From positions 1-63,261 of the forward strand of contig JAIKWH010000055.1 of the NCBI GenBank assembly GCA_024684955.1: a DNA stretch of 63,261 nucleotides. Reading direction: 5' to 3'. Of this stretch, positions 50,222-59,632 are shown in pieces (within the stretch, counting starts at the first letter, position 1; each line of letters opens with the position of its first letter). The notes below the pieces were generated by a model. The model worked only from the letters and a program-made list of their open reading frames with translations, was not told the origin of the DNA and searched no databases. The DNA comes from Pseudobutyrivibrio sp. GTDB lineage: Bacteria; Bacillota; Clostridia; Lachnospirales; Lachnospiraceae. Both the position numbers and the translations under genes were made by a program.

Positions 50222-52336
50222 ATGAATCCATTAGAATTACTTTCTCCTGCGGGAGACAAAGAAATATTTAAGGCTGTTATAGATGCTGGGGCAGACGCTG
50301 TCTATTTTGGTGGCGACATGTTTGGCGCCAGAGCCTATGCAAAAAATTTCTCTATTGAGGATGCAATAGAGTCCATTAATTATGCACATTTGCATGGAGC
50401 AAAAGCCTATCTTACAGTCAATACCCTCCTTAAAAACCTGGAGATAGAAAAGGATTTATATCTTTATCTCAGGTCCTATGTTGAGGCTGGTATTGATGCC
50501 TTTATCGTCCAGGATTTTGGGGTCTTTTCCATGATCAAATCTTATTTTCCTGATACAGATATACATGTCAGCACCCAGGTTAGTTTGTGCACTAGCTACG
50601 GGGCCAAACTGATGGAGGATATGGGAGCATCGAGAATTGTCACTGCCAGAGAAATCTCATTAAAAGAGATTGAGAGCATTCACAAGGCCTGTCCTGATTT
50701 GGAGATTGAATCCTTTGTACACGGGGCCCTTTGTGTTTGCTATTCCGGTCAGTGCCTCATGTCATCAATCATTGGTGGCAGGTCTGGTAACAGGGGCAGG
50801 TGCGCTCAGCCTTGTCGTCTGAATTACAAGGCCTATAGCAATGGCAAGTTATTAAACAAAAATGGTGAGTACATTCTTAGTCCAAAGGATTTTTGTACCA
50901 TTGAATCCCTGCCTCAAATGATAGAAAGCGGTGTGTCTTCCTTCAAAATCGAGGGCAGAATGAAATCATTAGAATATGCCAGAGCTGTAGTTAGCATTTA
51001 CAGAAAGTACCTGGATTCTTATTTATACAAAGGTAAAGACAATTATAATGTTAGTTCTGAGGATTATCAGAGCCTCTTGGACGCTGGCAACAGGTCCGGA
51101 TTTACAGACCTATATCTAAGACATCACAATGGTCCTGATATGATTACATTTAAGGCTAGCGGACACACTAAATCAGATGAAAACAGAATAGATATTAAAG
51201 AAAAGAAAATAGTTGTTAATTGCAAGGTGATTGCAAAGAAGGGGCAAAATCTTTCCTTAGTCTTTTTTGATGATTTGGATAGAAGGGGAAAATTTGTTGG
51301 CCAACTGGTAGAAGCAGCCACAAATAAACCTATAGACAGACAGGATGTTATAAAGGCTGTTACTTCTTTGGGCAACACTCCTTTTGAATGTAAAGAAATA
51401 ATTGTGGAAATGGATGAGGATATTTTCCTTCCAATTTCTGCCCTAAAAAATGCCAGAAGGCTAGGACTAGAGGAGTATGAGAAGGCTATTTCTACACATT
51501 CTCCTAGCAAGAAAATATTAGAATATACAAAGATGGAGGAGGCTCATAATCATCCTCGCCATACATTTGATACCTTTGTCACAGTCCAAAGCAAGGAGGA
51601 ATTGGATACAGTTTTAAAATATGACTTTGTCACATCCATAGGTGTAAGCAATTCCTTGGTAGGGGAGGCTATAGCCCATAAAGATAACAGGGATATCTAT
51701 TTGTATATGCCTCCTGTTATAAGGGAAAATGACATTAAAAAACTAAAGATAAGGGATGACTTGTCAGGTGTAATCGCATCATCAATGGATGAACTGGCCT
51801 ATTTAAATTCCATTTCATATCCAAAGGAGAAAATTATACTAGACCACAGGATTTACACCTTTAACAACAGGTGTATTTCAGCCTTTGAAGAGATGGGATA
51901 CGAGAATTTTTGCACACCATATGAATTGTCTTTAAAAGAAGTAAATCACAGGTATAATAATAATTCTCAAATGGTAGTTTACTCTAGGATTCCCCTTATG
52001 GTCACAGCCAACTGCACCATAAAAAATACTATTGGCTGCCAAAAGGATAATAGAAATTATTCTCTCATTGATAGGAAAAATACTGAGTTTGCTGTTAAGG
52101 CAAACTGCGATTTTTGCTACAACGTAATTTACAACAGCAGGCCATATATTGCCTTTGATCTAAAAGATGAATTCTTAAAAATGGGCTTGTCTTCCTTTAG
52201 ATTGGATTTCTCCATTGAGAATGAAAAAGAGACAAAAGAAATTATGGAATGGTATAAAAAGATTTGTATTGATAATATTTCAACCCATATTGATATGGAC
52301 ATTACAAAGGGGCATTTAAAACGCGGGGTAGAATAA
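50222..52336 (+). CDS. U32 family protein (collagenase-like / RlhA-like)
   Basis: The 704-residue protein begins NPLELLSPAGDKEIFKAVIDAGADAVYFGG, the N-terminal half of the U32 TIM barrel. It carries the U32 signature ESFVHGALCVCYSGQCLMSS near residue 175, and more conserved cysteines near residue 630-640 in NCDFCYN. The length and C-terminal extension resemble RlhA (YdcP), the 23S rRNA C2501 hydroxylase, more than a short peptidase. U32 members now have mixed RNA-modification roles, so peptidase activity should not be assumed. TAGGAG precedes ATG 50222; an in-frame ATG at 50192 overlaps the terminator. Confidence 0.85.
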   Translation: MNPLELLSPAGDKEIFKAVIDAGADAVYFGGDMFGARAYAKNFSIEDAIESINYAHLHGAKAYLTVNTLLKNLEIEKDLYLYLRSYVEAGIDAFIVQDFGVFSMIKSYFPDTDIHVSTQVSLCTSYGAKLMEDMGASRIVTAREISLKEIESIHKACPDLEIESFVHGALCVCYSGQCLMSSIIGGRSGNRGRCAQPCRLNYKAYSNGKLLNKNGEYILSPKDFCTIESLPQMIESGVSSFKIEGRMKSLEYARAVVSIYRKYLDSYLYKGKDNYNVSSEDYQSLLDAGNRSGFTDLYLRHHNGPDMITFKASGHTKSDENRIDIKEKKIVVNCKVIAKKGQNLSLVFFDDLDRRGKFVGQLVEAATNKPIDRQDVIKAVTSLGNTPFECKEIIVEMDEDIFLPISALKNARRLGLEEYEKAISTHSPSKKILEYTKMEEAHNHPRHTFDTFVTVQSKEELDTVLKYDFVTSIGVSNSLVGEAIAHKDNRDIYLYMPPVIRENDIKKLKIRDDLSGVIASSMDELAYLNSISYPKEKIILDHRIYTFNNRCISAFEEMGYENFCTPYELSLKEVNHRYNNNSQMVVYSRIPLMVTANCTIKNTIGCQKDNRNYSLIDRKNTEFAVKANCDFCYNVIYNSRPYIAFDLKDEFLKMGLSSFRLDFSIENEKETKEIMEWYKKICIDNISTHIDMDITKGHLKRGVE

Positions 52337-52337
52337 A

Positions 52338-53642
52338 TTGATTGATGTACTAACAGCATTTTCTAGGATAGTAATTATATTATTTGTAGCCATTTTTACA
52401 TTTATAGATTTGTTTCTCATATTTGAGAGAAGATTAGGGCAGGCCCTGGGGGATGCCCTAATTATTATACAAAGAATTGTTATCTTTCTTTTTCTTGGCC
52501 TATGCACTTATATTTGCTGGCTCAACCTAAACAATCCATGGCCTATATATATTTTTCTTTTGGCCATATTATCTTTTGTCTTAATAATTCTTTCACTAAA
52601 AAATGTTGGAAGCAGCCTTTCGGCAGGGCTTGTCAATAACGTACTATTCTTTTTAGCCATGTCTTTTGTGGAGTTGGAAAGGCTAAATATGGATTCAGCT
52701 CTGAGGCAGGCTATATTTTGTCTTGTTGCCATTTTGATATCTTTTGGAATAATTATTCTCCTAAAGAGGATTTACCAAATAGAAAGGTTTTACTACATCT
52801 TTTTTATAATAGGAATATTCTTGCTTTCTTTGGTCTATTTCCTTGGAAGCAGAGAATACGGGGCCAAATTATCTTTGTCCTTTGGTAACATATCTATTCA
52901 GCCTAGTGAGTTTGTAAAGATTTCCTTTTGCTTTTTTGTTTGCTCTTGTATTGCTATTTTTAAAAATATAAAGGGGCTGATATTGGCCACTATAGGCAGC
53001 GTTTTCCATATCCTGATTTTGGTTATGTGTAAGGACCTAGGAACTGCCTTAATATATGCTCTTTGCTATATGTTTATCAGTTTCATAGCCTATAAAAATT
53101 ACCTTTTATTGCTAGTGGAAATAGGAGTTGGAATATTTGCAGGTTATTTTGCCTACAACAATTTCCCTCACATTCAAAGGAGATTTTTAGCCTACACAGA
53201 TCCTCTATCGGTGGCTGAGGACCAGGGATATCAGCTTTCACAGTCCCTTTTTGCTATAGGCAGCGGCTCCTTTTTTGGTCAGGGTCTCTTTAAAGGGCAG
53301 CCTAAAAAGATACCAGTTGTAACAAAAGATTTTATATTTGCATCAATAGCAGAGGAGATGGGAGGCATAGTTGCAATATGTCTGATTATAGTCTTCATAT
53401 GTAGTTTTATTCTTATCTTTAATCTGGCATACAGGTGTCATAACAGTTTTTACATGTTAGTTACTTGTTGCATCGCCATAATTTTTGCCATCCAAACCCT
53501 GCTCAACATAGGTGGAGTCATTAAATTCATTCCATCCACAGGTGTGACCCTTCCATTTATTTCCTATGGAGGATCCTCCCTACTTTCTATGTTTATCTGT
53601 TTTTATATTGCTGAAAATGGGGAGGTCTTAAATGAAAACTAG
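52338..53642 (+). CDS. SEDS-family glycosyltransferase (FtsW/RodA/SpoVE)
   Basis: SEDS proteins polymerise glycan strands together with a class B PBP. The 434-residue protein is almost all membrane helices. It ends with the SEDS motifs: SLFAIGSGSFFGQGLFKG, FIFASIAEEMG and the C-terminal FIPSTGVTLPFISYGGSSLLSMF. The long N-terminal helix set before the core resembles actinobacterial RodA-type proteins. The start is a TTG at 52338 after a GGGG ribosome site, because no ATG is in frame nearby. Its last 11 bases overlap the PBP gene, which is its natural partner. Division or elongation cannot be decided by sequence. Confidence 0.9.
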   Translation: MIDVLTAFSRIVIILFVAIFTFIDLFLIFERRLGQALGDALIIIQRIVIFLFLGLCTYICWLNLNNPWPIYIFLLAILSFVLIILSLKNVGSSLSAGLVNNVLFFLAMSFVELERLNMDSALRQAIFCLVAILISFGIIILLKRIYQIERFYYIFFIIGIFLLSLVYFLGSREYGAKLSLSFGNISIQPSEFVKISFCFFVCSCIAIFKNIKGLILATIGSVFHILILVMCKDLGTALIYALCYMFISFIAYKNYLLLLVEIGVGIFAGYFAYNNFPHIQRRFLAYTDPLSVAEDQGYQLSQSLFAIGSGSFFGQGLFKGQPKKIPVVTKDFIFASIAEEMGGIVAICLIIVFICSFILIFNLAYRCHNSFYMLVTCCIAIIFAIQTLLNIGGVIKFIPSTGVTLPFISYGGSSLLSMFICFYIAENGEVLNEN

Positions 53643-55056
53643 CAGACTGTCCAAAAGAAAAGAAATATATATAGTCGCCTCTATATTTGTACTTGTATTT
53701 GTTGTAATGATTGTATTCTTTGCAAAATTTATAAATGAGGACGCCAGGGATTTTGTATACAACCAGTATAATTCCAGGTTTTCCGTATTTAGCGACGATT
53801 ATGTCAGGGGAACCATCTATAGCAGCGACAAAAAGCCCCTTGCAACCACCAAATTAGACGAAGATAAGAAAGAGTATAGGGATTATCCCTATGAGAGATT
53901 ATTCTCCCATGCAATAGGTTACACCGGCCACGGTATGACAGGGCTGGAGGCCTATTACTCTTTTGATCTATTAAAAAGTCACAACGATTTACAAGACCAA
54001 ATCGACTCCAGTCTCAGCGGAAAAAAGATATTAGGGGACAATATCTATACCACCCTAAATGTGGAGACTCAAAAGGCGGCCTATGAGGGTTTGGGATTAT
54101 ATGATGGGGCGGTAATAGCCATAGAGCCTGATACTGGAAAGGTGATTGCTATGGTTTCTAAACCGGATTTTGACCCTAATAGCATTGATGTATATTGGGA
54201 CAATATCACTGGAAAAGATTCTAGCAAATCCGCCCTTTTAAACAGGGCTACTATGGGAAATTATCCTCCTGGATCCACTTTTAAAATAGTCAGCACTTTG
54301 GCCTATCTCAGAGATAATAATGGAGACGACTCTTTTAGTTACAATTGTAATGGAGAATTTCCGGTGGATGACTATACAATACACTGTTCCTCCAAGGAAA
54401 AGCATGGCAAGGAGGATTTAAAGGAGGCCTTTAGCAATTCTTGCAATTCTGCCTTTGCAAAGATTGGAGTGGATTTAGACCGGGATGTATTTATGAAAAC
54501 AGCCCAGTCCCTGATGTTTAATGAAAATTTACCTACCCAAATAGGTCAGACATCTATTCCAGAATTTAATATTGATAGCAAGACCTCTGACAAATTGCTG
54601 GCTCAAACAGCTATAGGCCAGGGACAGACTGTGGTTTCACCCCTTTATATGTGCATGCTAGTATCTGCCATTGCAAATGATGGTGTCCTTATGGAACCTT
54701 ATATGGTAGATAAAATCGTCAGTGCAGACGGCCAATATATAGACGAGAATCTTCCTAGCCAGTACAGGAGAATTATGACTGTAAAGGAGGCAAATACCCT
54801 TTCAGATTATATGGAATCAGTAGTCCAGGAGGGTACTGCAAGAAAGGTGGACTTTAAGGGGCTTAAAGTCTACGGCAAGACAGGCACTGCAGAATACTCT
54901 GATGACAAGGAAATGGCTCACTCCTGGTTTGTAGGCTATGCAACAGATGATAATGGCAAGGAATTGGCTGTTGCGGTGATAATGGAAGGGGCAGGATATG
55001 GCAGCAAATTTGCAGCTCCTTTGGCAGCCAAAGTTTTTGATGCTTACTTTAACTAG
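53632..55056 (+). CDS. Class B penicillin-binding protein (transpeptidase)
   Basis: The 474-residue protein has an N-terminal membrane anchor (residues 11-32) and an outer region. The transpeptidase domain carries the active-site Ser215 and Lys218 in GSTFK, SCN at 270-272 and KTGTA at 416-420. It is shorter than PBP2 or PBP3 of E. coli, and resembles the PbpA type that pairs with a SEDS protein. The YTGHGMTGLEAYYS segment before the catalytic domain supports this. It overlaps the SEDS gene by 11 bases, so they are made together as one peptidoglycan synthase. No SH3 or PASTA domain was seen. Confidence 0.94.
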   Translation: MKTSRLSKRKEIYIVASIFVLVFVVMIVFFAKFINEDARDFVYNQYNSRFSVFSDDYVRGTIYSSDKKPLATTKLDEDKKEYRDYPYERLFSHAIGYTGHGMTGLEAYYSFDLLKSHNDLQDQIDSSLSGKKILGDNIYTTLNVETQKAAYEGLGLYDGAVIAIEPDTGKVIAMVSKPDFDPNSIDVYWDNITGKDSSKSALLNRATMGNYPPGSTFKIVSTLAYLRDNNGDDSFSYNCNGEFPVDDYTIHCSSKEKHGKEDLKEAFSNSCNSAFAKIGVDLDRDVFMKTAQSLMFNENLPTQIGQTSIPEFNIDSKTSDKLLAQTAIGQGQTVVSPLYMCMLVSAIANDGVLMEPYMVDKIVSADGQYIDENLPSQYRRIMTVKEANTLSDYMESVVQEGTARKVDFKGLKVYGKTGTAEYSDDKEMAHSWFVGYATDDNGKELAVAVIMEGAGYGSKFAAPLAAKVFDAYFN

Positions 55057-55083
55057 CTTTTTGATTTATTCTTTAAAAAGTAA

Positions 55084-55112
55084 TTGCAATTTGTGAAACC
55101 CTTTGCTATAAT
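55084..55112 (+). promoter_or_regulatory. Promoter of rpmB
   Basis: TTGCAA (55084-55089) and a perfect TATAAT (55107-55112) are 17 bases apart, with an extended TG before the -10 (55104-55105). Confidence 0.88.
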
Positions 55113-55179
55113 TCGTTTGTTGCGTAATTACTTTGTATTTATGCACTCGTGTTGAAATATATTACAAGGAGGTGCAATC

Positions 55180-55365
55180 ATGGCAAAATGTGCAGTTTGT
55201 GGAAAAGGCGCTCATTTCGGTAACAATGTGAGCCATTCTCATAGAAGATCCAATCATATGTGGAAGTCTAATGTGAAATCCGTTAAGTGTAATGTGAATG
55301 GAACACCTAAGAAGTTATATGTATGTACTTCTTGTTTACGTTCAGGCGCAGTTGAGAGAGCTTAA
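55180..55365 (+). CDS. rpmB: 50S ribosomal protein L28, zinc-ribbon (C+) form
   Basis: L28 is a small protein of the large ribosomal subunit. The 61-residue product starts MAKCAVCGKGAHFGNNVSHSHRRSN and ends with VCTSCLRSG, so it keeps the two CxxC pairs that bind zinc. Such zinc (C+) forms have zinc-free paralogues in some bacteria under zinc limitation. Only this copy is in the window. AAGGAGGTG is well placed. It is monocistronic between its own promoter and terminator. Confidence 0.97.
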   Translation: MAKCAVCGKGAHFGNNVSHSHRRSNHMWKSNVKSVKCNVNGTPKKLYVCTSCLRSGAVERA

Positions 55366-55384
55366 TTCGCCACATGATATTAGA

Positions 55385-55412
55385 GGATGTCGATCCGTCG
55401 ACATCCTTTTTT
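55385..55412 (+). terminator. Intrinsic terminator after rpmB
   Basis: GGATGTCGA (55385-55393) and TCGACATCC (55398-55406) pair perfectly around a 4-base loop, followed by six T residues. Confidence 0.95.
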
Positions 55413-55506
55413 ATTTCGAATGTAAGTAGGGTAAAAAATACCAATAATTTTGCCAATTTTGCCTATAAGTTATATGTTTACAACCTTTATAAAAGAGGTC
55501 ATAGCA

Positions 55507-55534
55507 TTGTAATTTTTTAGGTTTTGTATATAAT
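55507..55534 (+). promoter_or_regulatory. Promoter of the yloU-yloV-recG operon
   Basis: TTGTAA (55507-55512) and TATAAT (55529-55534) have a 16-base spacer. The start point lies about 36 bases before the ATG at 55578. Confidence 0.72.
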
Positions 55535-55577
55535 AGATACATATTCTGTCGAAATATGCGAAATTGGAGGTTTGATT

Positions 55578-55937
55578 ATGCAAGGTCAAATGGAAACAGA
55601 GCTAGGAAAGATAGTAATTGACACAGATGTAATTGCAACATATGCAGGTTCCGTTGCCGTTGAATGCTTTGGCATTGTAGGCATGGCTGCTGTTAATATG
55701 AGGGATGGTTTAGTAAAACTTCTTAAAAAGGATTACTTAAATCATGGTATTGCTGTAGTTATCGGAGAGGATAATAGCATTTCTCTAGATTTTCACGTTA
55801 TAGTATCTTACGGTGTTAGCATTGCTGCTGTATCTGAGAATCTTATTGAAACTGTTAAATATAAGGTTTCTTCTTTTACAGGCCTTACAATCAGCAATGT
55901 TAATATCTACGTTGAAGGCGTGAGAGTTATAGACTAA
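55578..55937 (+). CDS. yloU: Asp23/YloU family protein
   Basis: The product is 119 residues from ATG 55578 (GGAGGT at good spacing); an upstream in-frame ATG at 55524 has no ribosome site and overlaps the promoter. The Asp23 domain is visible as GKIVIDTDVIATYAGSVAVECFGIVGMA and the end NVNIYVEGVRVID. S. aureus Asp23 is a membrane-associated alkaline-shock protein. In Firmicutes the YloU gene regularly precedes yloV and recG, exactly as here. Its molecular role is not settled. Confidence 0.93.
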   Translation: MQGQMETELGKIVIDTDVIATYAGSVAVECFGIVGMAAVNMRDGLVKLLKKDYLNHGIAVVIGEDNSISLDFHVIVSYGVSIAAVSENLIETVKYKVSSFTGLTISNVNIYVEGVRVID

Positions 55938-55952
55938 GGAGGATTATATATT

Positions 55953-57581
55953 TTGGAAATCCAAACAATCGATGCGTCTTTGTTATCAAAGATGTTTCTT
56001 TCTGGAGCCAAGAGTCTTGAATCTAAGAAAGAATGGATTAATGAATTAAACGTATTCCCTGTACCGGATGGTGATACAGGTACTAATATGACAATGACAA
56101 TCATGTCAGCAGCAAAGGCTGTTTCAGAGCTTAAAGATCCTGACATGAAAACCCTTACAAAGGCAATGTCTTCTGGTTCTCTTAGGGGTGCCAGAGGTAA
56201 TTCAGGCGTTATCCTTTCTCAGCTCCTCAGAGGTTTTGCAAAGGTTGCCGGCAATTATGATGAACTGACAGTAGAAATATTGAATGAGGCTTTTGAAAAG
56301 GCTACTCAGACTGCTTACAAGGCAGTTATGCAGCCTAAGGAGGGCACCATTCTTACAGTTGCCCGTGCTGCTGCAGACAAGGCTGCTGAGATTGCTCTTA
56401 AAACCGACGATATTCAGGTATTTGCTGATGCTGTTATTACAGCAGCCGAGGAGACTCTGGCAAAGACACCTGATATGCTACCTGTATTAAAGCAGGCTGG
56501 CGTTGTAGATTCAGGCGGACAGGGTCTTGTTCAGTTCCTAAAGGGTGGACAGGATATTCTCCTTGGCAAAGAGGTGGACCTTACAATTGGTGAGCCTGTA
56601 GAGGAGAAAGAGGAGGAAACTGTAGAGGAGCAGGCCGCTCCTGCAGAGGATGTAAAGTTTGATTACTGCACAGGCCTTACAGTTAAATCTTCAGCCAAAC
56701 TTTTAAGCTATCAAATCAAAGAATTCAAGGCATACCTGGAGTCTGCTGGAGATCTTCTTGACTTTACAAATGATGACAACAAGATGACAGTTCATGTTCA
56801 TACATTAGAGCCAGGTAATGTTATTACAAAGGCTATGGCTTATGGTCAGCTTTCTGATGTTAAAGTTTTAAACAACTCAGAGAATGCTTGTAATAAATCA
56901 GCCTCAAATGCTGAGCCTGAAAAGGAGATGGGATTTGTTTCCATCGCTACAGGCGAGGGGCTTTCATCTATATTTATAGAACTAGGTTGCGACTACATGA
57001 TTCCAGGCGGACAGACTATGAATCCTAGTACAGATGACATTTTATCTGCTGTTGAGCATGTTAATGCCAAGACTGTATTTGTTTTGCCAAACAACAAAAA
57101 TATCATTCTTGCAGCCAACCAGGCGGCAAGCATTTGCAAGGATAAAAAACTTGTAGTTATTCCTACAAAGACTATTCCTCAGGGTATTACAGCCCTTATT
57201 TCATTCTCAGCTGATGCATCTGTTGAGGATAATACAAATGCTATGACAGAGGAAATTGCCAATGTTAAGACTGGCCAGGTTACCTATGCTGTCAGAGATA
57301 CAATGATTGATGACAAAGAAATCAAGATGAATGATTGGATGGGAATGGGTGATTCTGGATTACTTTCAGTTAATGCAGACATTGACACTGCCTTCCTTGA
57401 GATGATTGACGCTATGGTTTCTGAGGATTCTTCTGTTGTTTCTATCTATTGGGGCGAGGGCTCTGATGAGAACAAGGCTACAGCCTTAGGTGAAAAGATT
57501 GCAGAAAAGTATCCTGATCTTGAAATCGAGATTTCTTGCGGTGGTCAGGCAGTTTACGCTTACATTGTTTCAGTGGAGTAA
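55953..57581 (+). CDS. yloV: DAK2/FakA-like kinase (YloV)
   Basis: The 542-residue protein has an N-terminal Dha kinase (DAK2-type) nucleotide domain, with NVFPVPDGDTGTNM (Asp residues that bind Mg-ATP) and SSGSLRGARGNSGVILSQ. A middle domain follows, and then a C-terminal EDD-like domain. Homologues phosphorylate fatty acids bound to FakB (FakA), for exogenous fatty-acid use. No FakB gene is in the window. The start is a TTG at 55953 with AAGGAGG nine bases before it; no in-frame ATG is close. It sits between yloU and recG. Confidence 0.9.
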   Translation: MEIQTIDASLLSKMFLSGAKSLESKKEWINELNVFPVPDGDTGTNMTMTIMSAAKAVSELKDPDMKTLTKAMSSGSLRGARGNSGVILSQLLRGFAKVAGNYDELTVEILNEAFEKATQTAYKAVMQPKEGTILTVARAAADKAAEIALKTDDIQVFADAVITAAEETLAKTPDMLPVLKQAGVVDSGGQGLVQFLKGGQDILLGKEVDLTIGEPVEEKEEETVEEQAAPAEDVKFDYCTGLTVKSSAKLLSYQIKEFKAYLESAGDLLDFTNDDNKMTVHVHTLEPGNVITKAMAYGQLSDVKVLNNSENACNKSASNAEPEKEMGFVSIATGEGLSSIFIELGCDYMIPGGQTMNPSTDDILSAVEHVNAKTVFVLPNNKNIILAANQAASICKDKKLVVIPTKTIPQGITALISFSADASVEDNTNAMTEEIANVKTGQVTYAVRDTMIDDKEIKMNDWMGMGDSGLLSVNADIDTAFLEMIDAMVSEDSSVVSIYWGEGSDENKATALGEKIAEKYPDLEIEISCGGQAVYAYIVSVE

Positions 57582-57583
57582 TC

Positions 57584-59632
57584 ATGGATTTAATGTCGAG
57601 TGTTGATTCTATAAAGGGAATCGGAGAAAAGACATCTAAATTATTAAATAAGTTAGGAGTATATACCATACAGGATATACTCCTTTTTTTTCCGCGGACA
57701 TATTTAATATATCCTGACTTTATAAAGCCAAATCCAGATGCAGTAGGAAAGGATATTGCCATATTGGGCCATTTGAGGACCAAGCCAAAGACTTTTAGGG
57801 CAAGGCGTGGGCTTGATATTCTTTCAGCCACTGTTTACGTAGATGACATGCCTATAGAATTGGTTTGGTTTAATGCAAATTACTATCTAAATAATTTAAT
57901 CCCAGGGACGAATCTAGTCTTTTACGGAAAGTTAATTCTGGAGAATAAAAAGTACAAGATTAGTCATCCTGCCATATTTACTAGGGAAAAATACAGCTCA
58001 TTAAGAGAGGAAATACAGCCTGTTTATCATCTTACAAAGGGGCTTTCCAACAATACCCTAATAAAGGCTGTTAAGGAGGCTATATCTTGTCAGTTTTTAT
58101 CTGACGGCAGGCTGCCAGATTCTATACTTAAAAACCGTGATTTGATGGAATACTCACAGGCTATATATTCCTATCATTTTCCCAAGTCTTTTGATGAATT
58201 ATTCCAGGCCCGAAGACGTCTTGCCTATGAGGAAATGTTCTTTTTTATTCTCAATTCCAGACTCCAGGAGGAGAGTGGGACTTCCTACGAAAATACATTC
58301 AATATCAGTCACCACAGCAAGACTGATGCTTTCAGAAATAATTTAGGTTTTGAACTAACTAGTGACCAAGAAAATGTCCTATCTGATATTACATCTGATT
58401 TGACAGGAGACTATATTACCCAAAGACTCATTCAGGGAGACGTAGGTTCCGGCAAGACTATAGTTGCCTTTCTTGCCATGCTAGATGTGGCCTTGTCCGG
58501 ATACCAGACTGCAATTATGGCCCCTACAGAAGTCCTGGCTAGGCAGCACTATGAAGGCTTTAAAAAATGGATTGAAGACAATGGTTTAGACATTCCCATA
58601 GCCTTGTTTACAGGGTCTATGAAGGCCTCTGAAAAAAGGACTATGGAAAAAATTGTTAAAGAAAATGATTCCTGCATTATTGTAGGTACCCATGCCCTGA
58701 TTTCTGATGGTAGAGAATATAAAAACCTAGCTCTGGTCATTATAGACGAGCAACACAGGTTTGGAGTAATGCAGAGGGATAAACTGGCATCAAAGGGGAA
58801 TAGACCCCATATTATTGTTATGTCGGCCACACCTATTCCTCGGACCCTGGCCATGATTTTGTACGGCAATATGCATGTCTCCACCATCAAAACTATGCCA
58901 AGCAACAGACTGCCAATAAAGACTGCTGTTATTAAAGAGCATATGAGGGCCTCTGCCCTCAAATTTATTGGAGAGCAGGTTGCAGAAGGCAGGCAGGTAT
59001 ATATTATCTGTCCACTTGTGGAGGCCTCAGAGACCACAGAGGCGCAAAATGTTTTGGATTACAGCAAAAAATTAAAAGAACATTACAAGGATGCCATTAA
59101 TATTGCAGCTCTCCACGGAAAGATGAAGTCCAGTGAAAAGAATGAAATAATGGATGCTTTTGCCAGACATGAAATAGATATTCTTGTGTCTACTACTGTA
59201 GTGGAAGTAGGTGTTAATGTGCCTAATGCCAGCCTTATTCTCATAGAAAATGCAAATAGGTTTGGACTGGCAGCCCTCCATCAGCTCAGAGGCAGGGTTG
59301 GAAGAGGCCAGTATCAAAGCTATTGTATTCTTATGAATTCTGCTGATGGAGACAAGGAATCTGAAAGACTAAACATTATGCTCAAATCCAATGACGGATT
59401 TTTTATAGCAAAAGAGGATCTTAAAATGCGAGGTCCAGGAGACATGTTTGGCCTTAGACAAAGCGGAGAATTCTCCTTTCGGGTGGCTGATATTTATCAG
59501 GATGCAAAGGAGTTGGAGATGGCAGACCAGGATGTCAGCGCCATATTAAAAGAGGATAACAAACTGGAGAATCATCCAGAATTGTTATCCACCTTAAATT
59601 CATTTTTATTGGACCAGTTTTACGTGCTCTAA
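57584..59632 (+). CDS. recG: ATP-dependent DNA helicase RecG
   Basis: RecG reverses stalled replication forks and branches DNA. From ATG 57584 the protein is 682 residues. A wedge domain with an OB fold comes first (SSVDSIKGIGEKTSKLLNKLG), then two helicase domains with Walker A GDVGSGKT, IIDEQHRFGV (the DEQH-type motif II), SATPIPRTL and the QLRGRVGRG motif VI. The upstream in-frame ATG at 57536 lies inside yloV. GTGGAG precedes 57584. The last nine codons overlap the end of the opposing rqcH gene by 27 bases, with no terminator between. Confidence 0.97.
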   Translation: MDLMSSVDSIKGIGEKTSKLLNKLGVYTIQDILLFFPRTYLIYPDFIKPNPDAVGKDIAILGHLRTKPKTFRARRGLDILSATVYVDDMPIELVWFNANYYLNNLIPGTNLVFYGKLILENKKYKISHPAIFTREKYSSLREEIQPVYHLTKGLSNNTLIKAVKEAISCQFLSDGRLPDSILKNRDLMEYSQAIYSYHFPKSFDELFQARRRLAYEEMFFFILNSRLQEESGTSYENTFNISHHSKTDAFRNNLGFELTSDQENVLSDITSDLTGDYITQRLIQGDVGSGKTIVAFLAMLDVALSGYQTAIMAPTEVLARQHYEGFKKWIEDNGLDIPIALFTGSMKASEKRTMEKIVKENDSCIIVGTHALISDGREYKNLALVIIDEQHRFGVMQRDKLASKGNRPHIIVMSATPIPRTLAMILYGNMHVSTIKTMPSNRLPIKTAVIKEHMRASALKFIGEQVAEGRQVYIICPLVEASETTEAQNVLDYSKKLKEHYKDAINIAALHGKMKSSEKNEIMDAFARHEIDILVSTTVVEVGVNVPNASLILIENANRFGLAALHQLRGRVGRGQYQSYCILMNSADGDKESERLNIMLKSNDGFFIAKEDLKMRGPGDMFGLRQSGEFSFRVADIYQDAKELEMADQDVSAILKEDNKLENHPELLSTLNSFLLDQFYVL

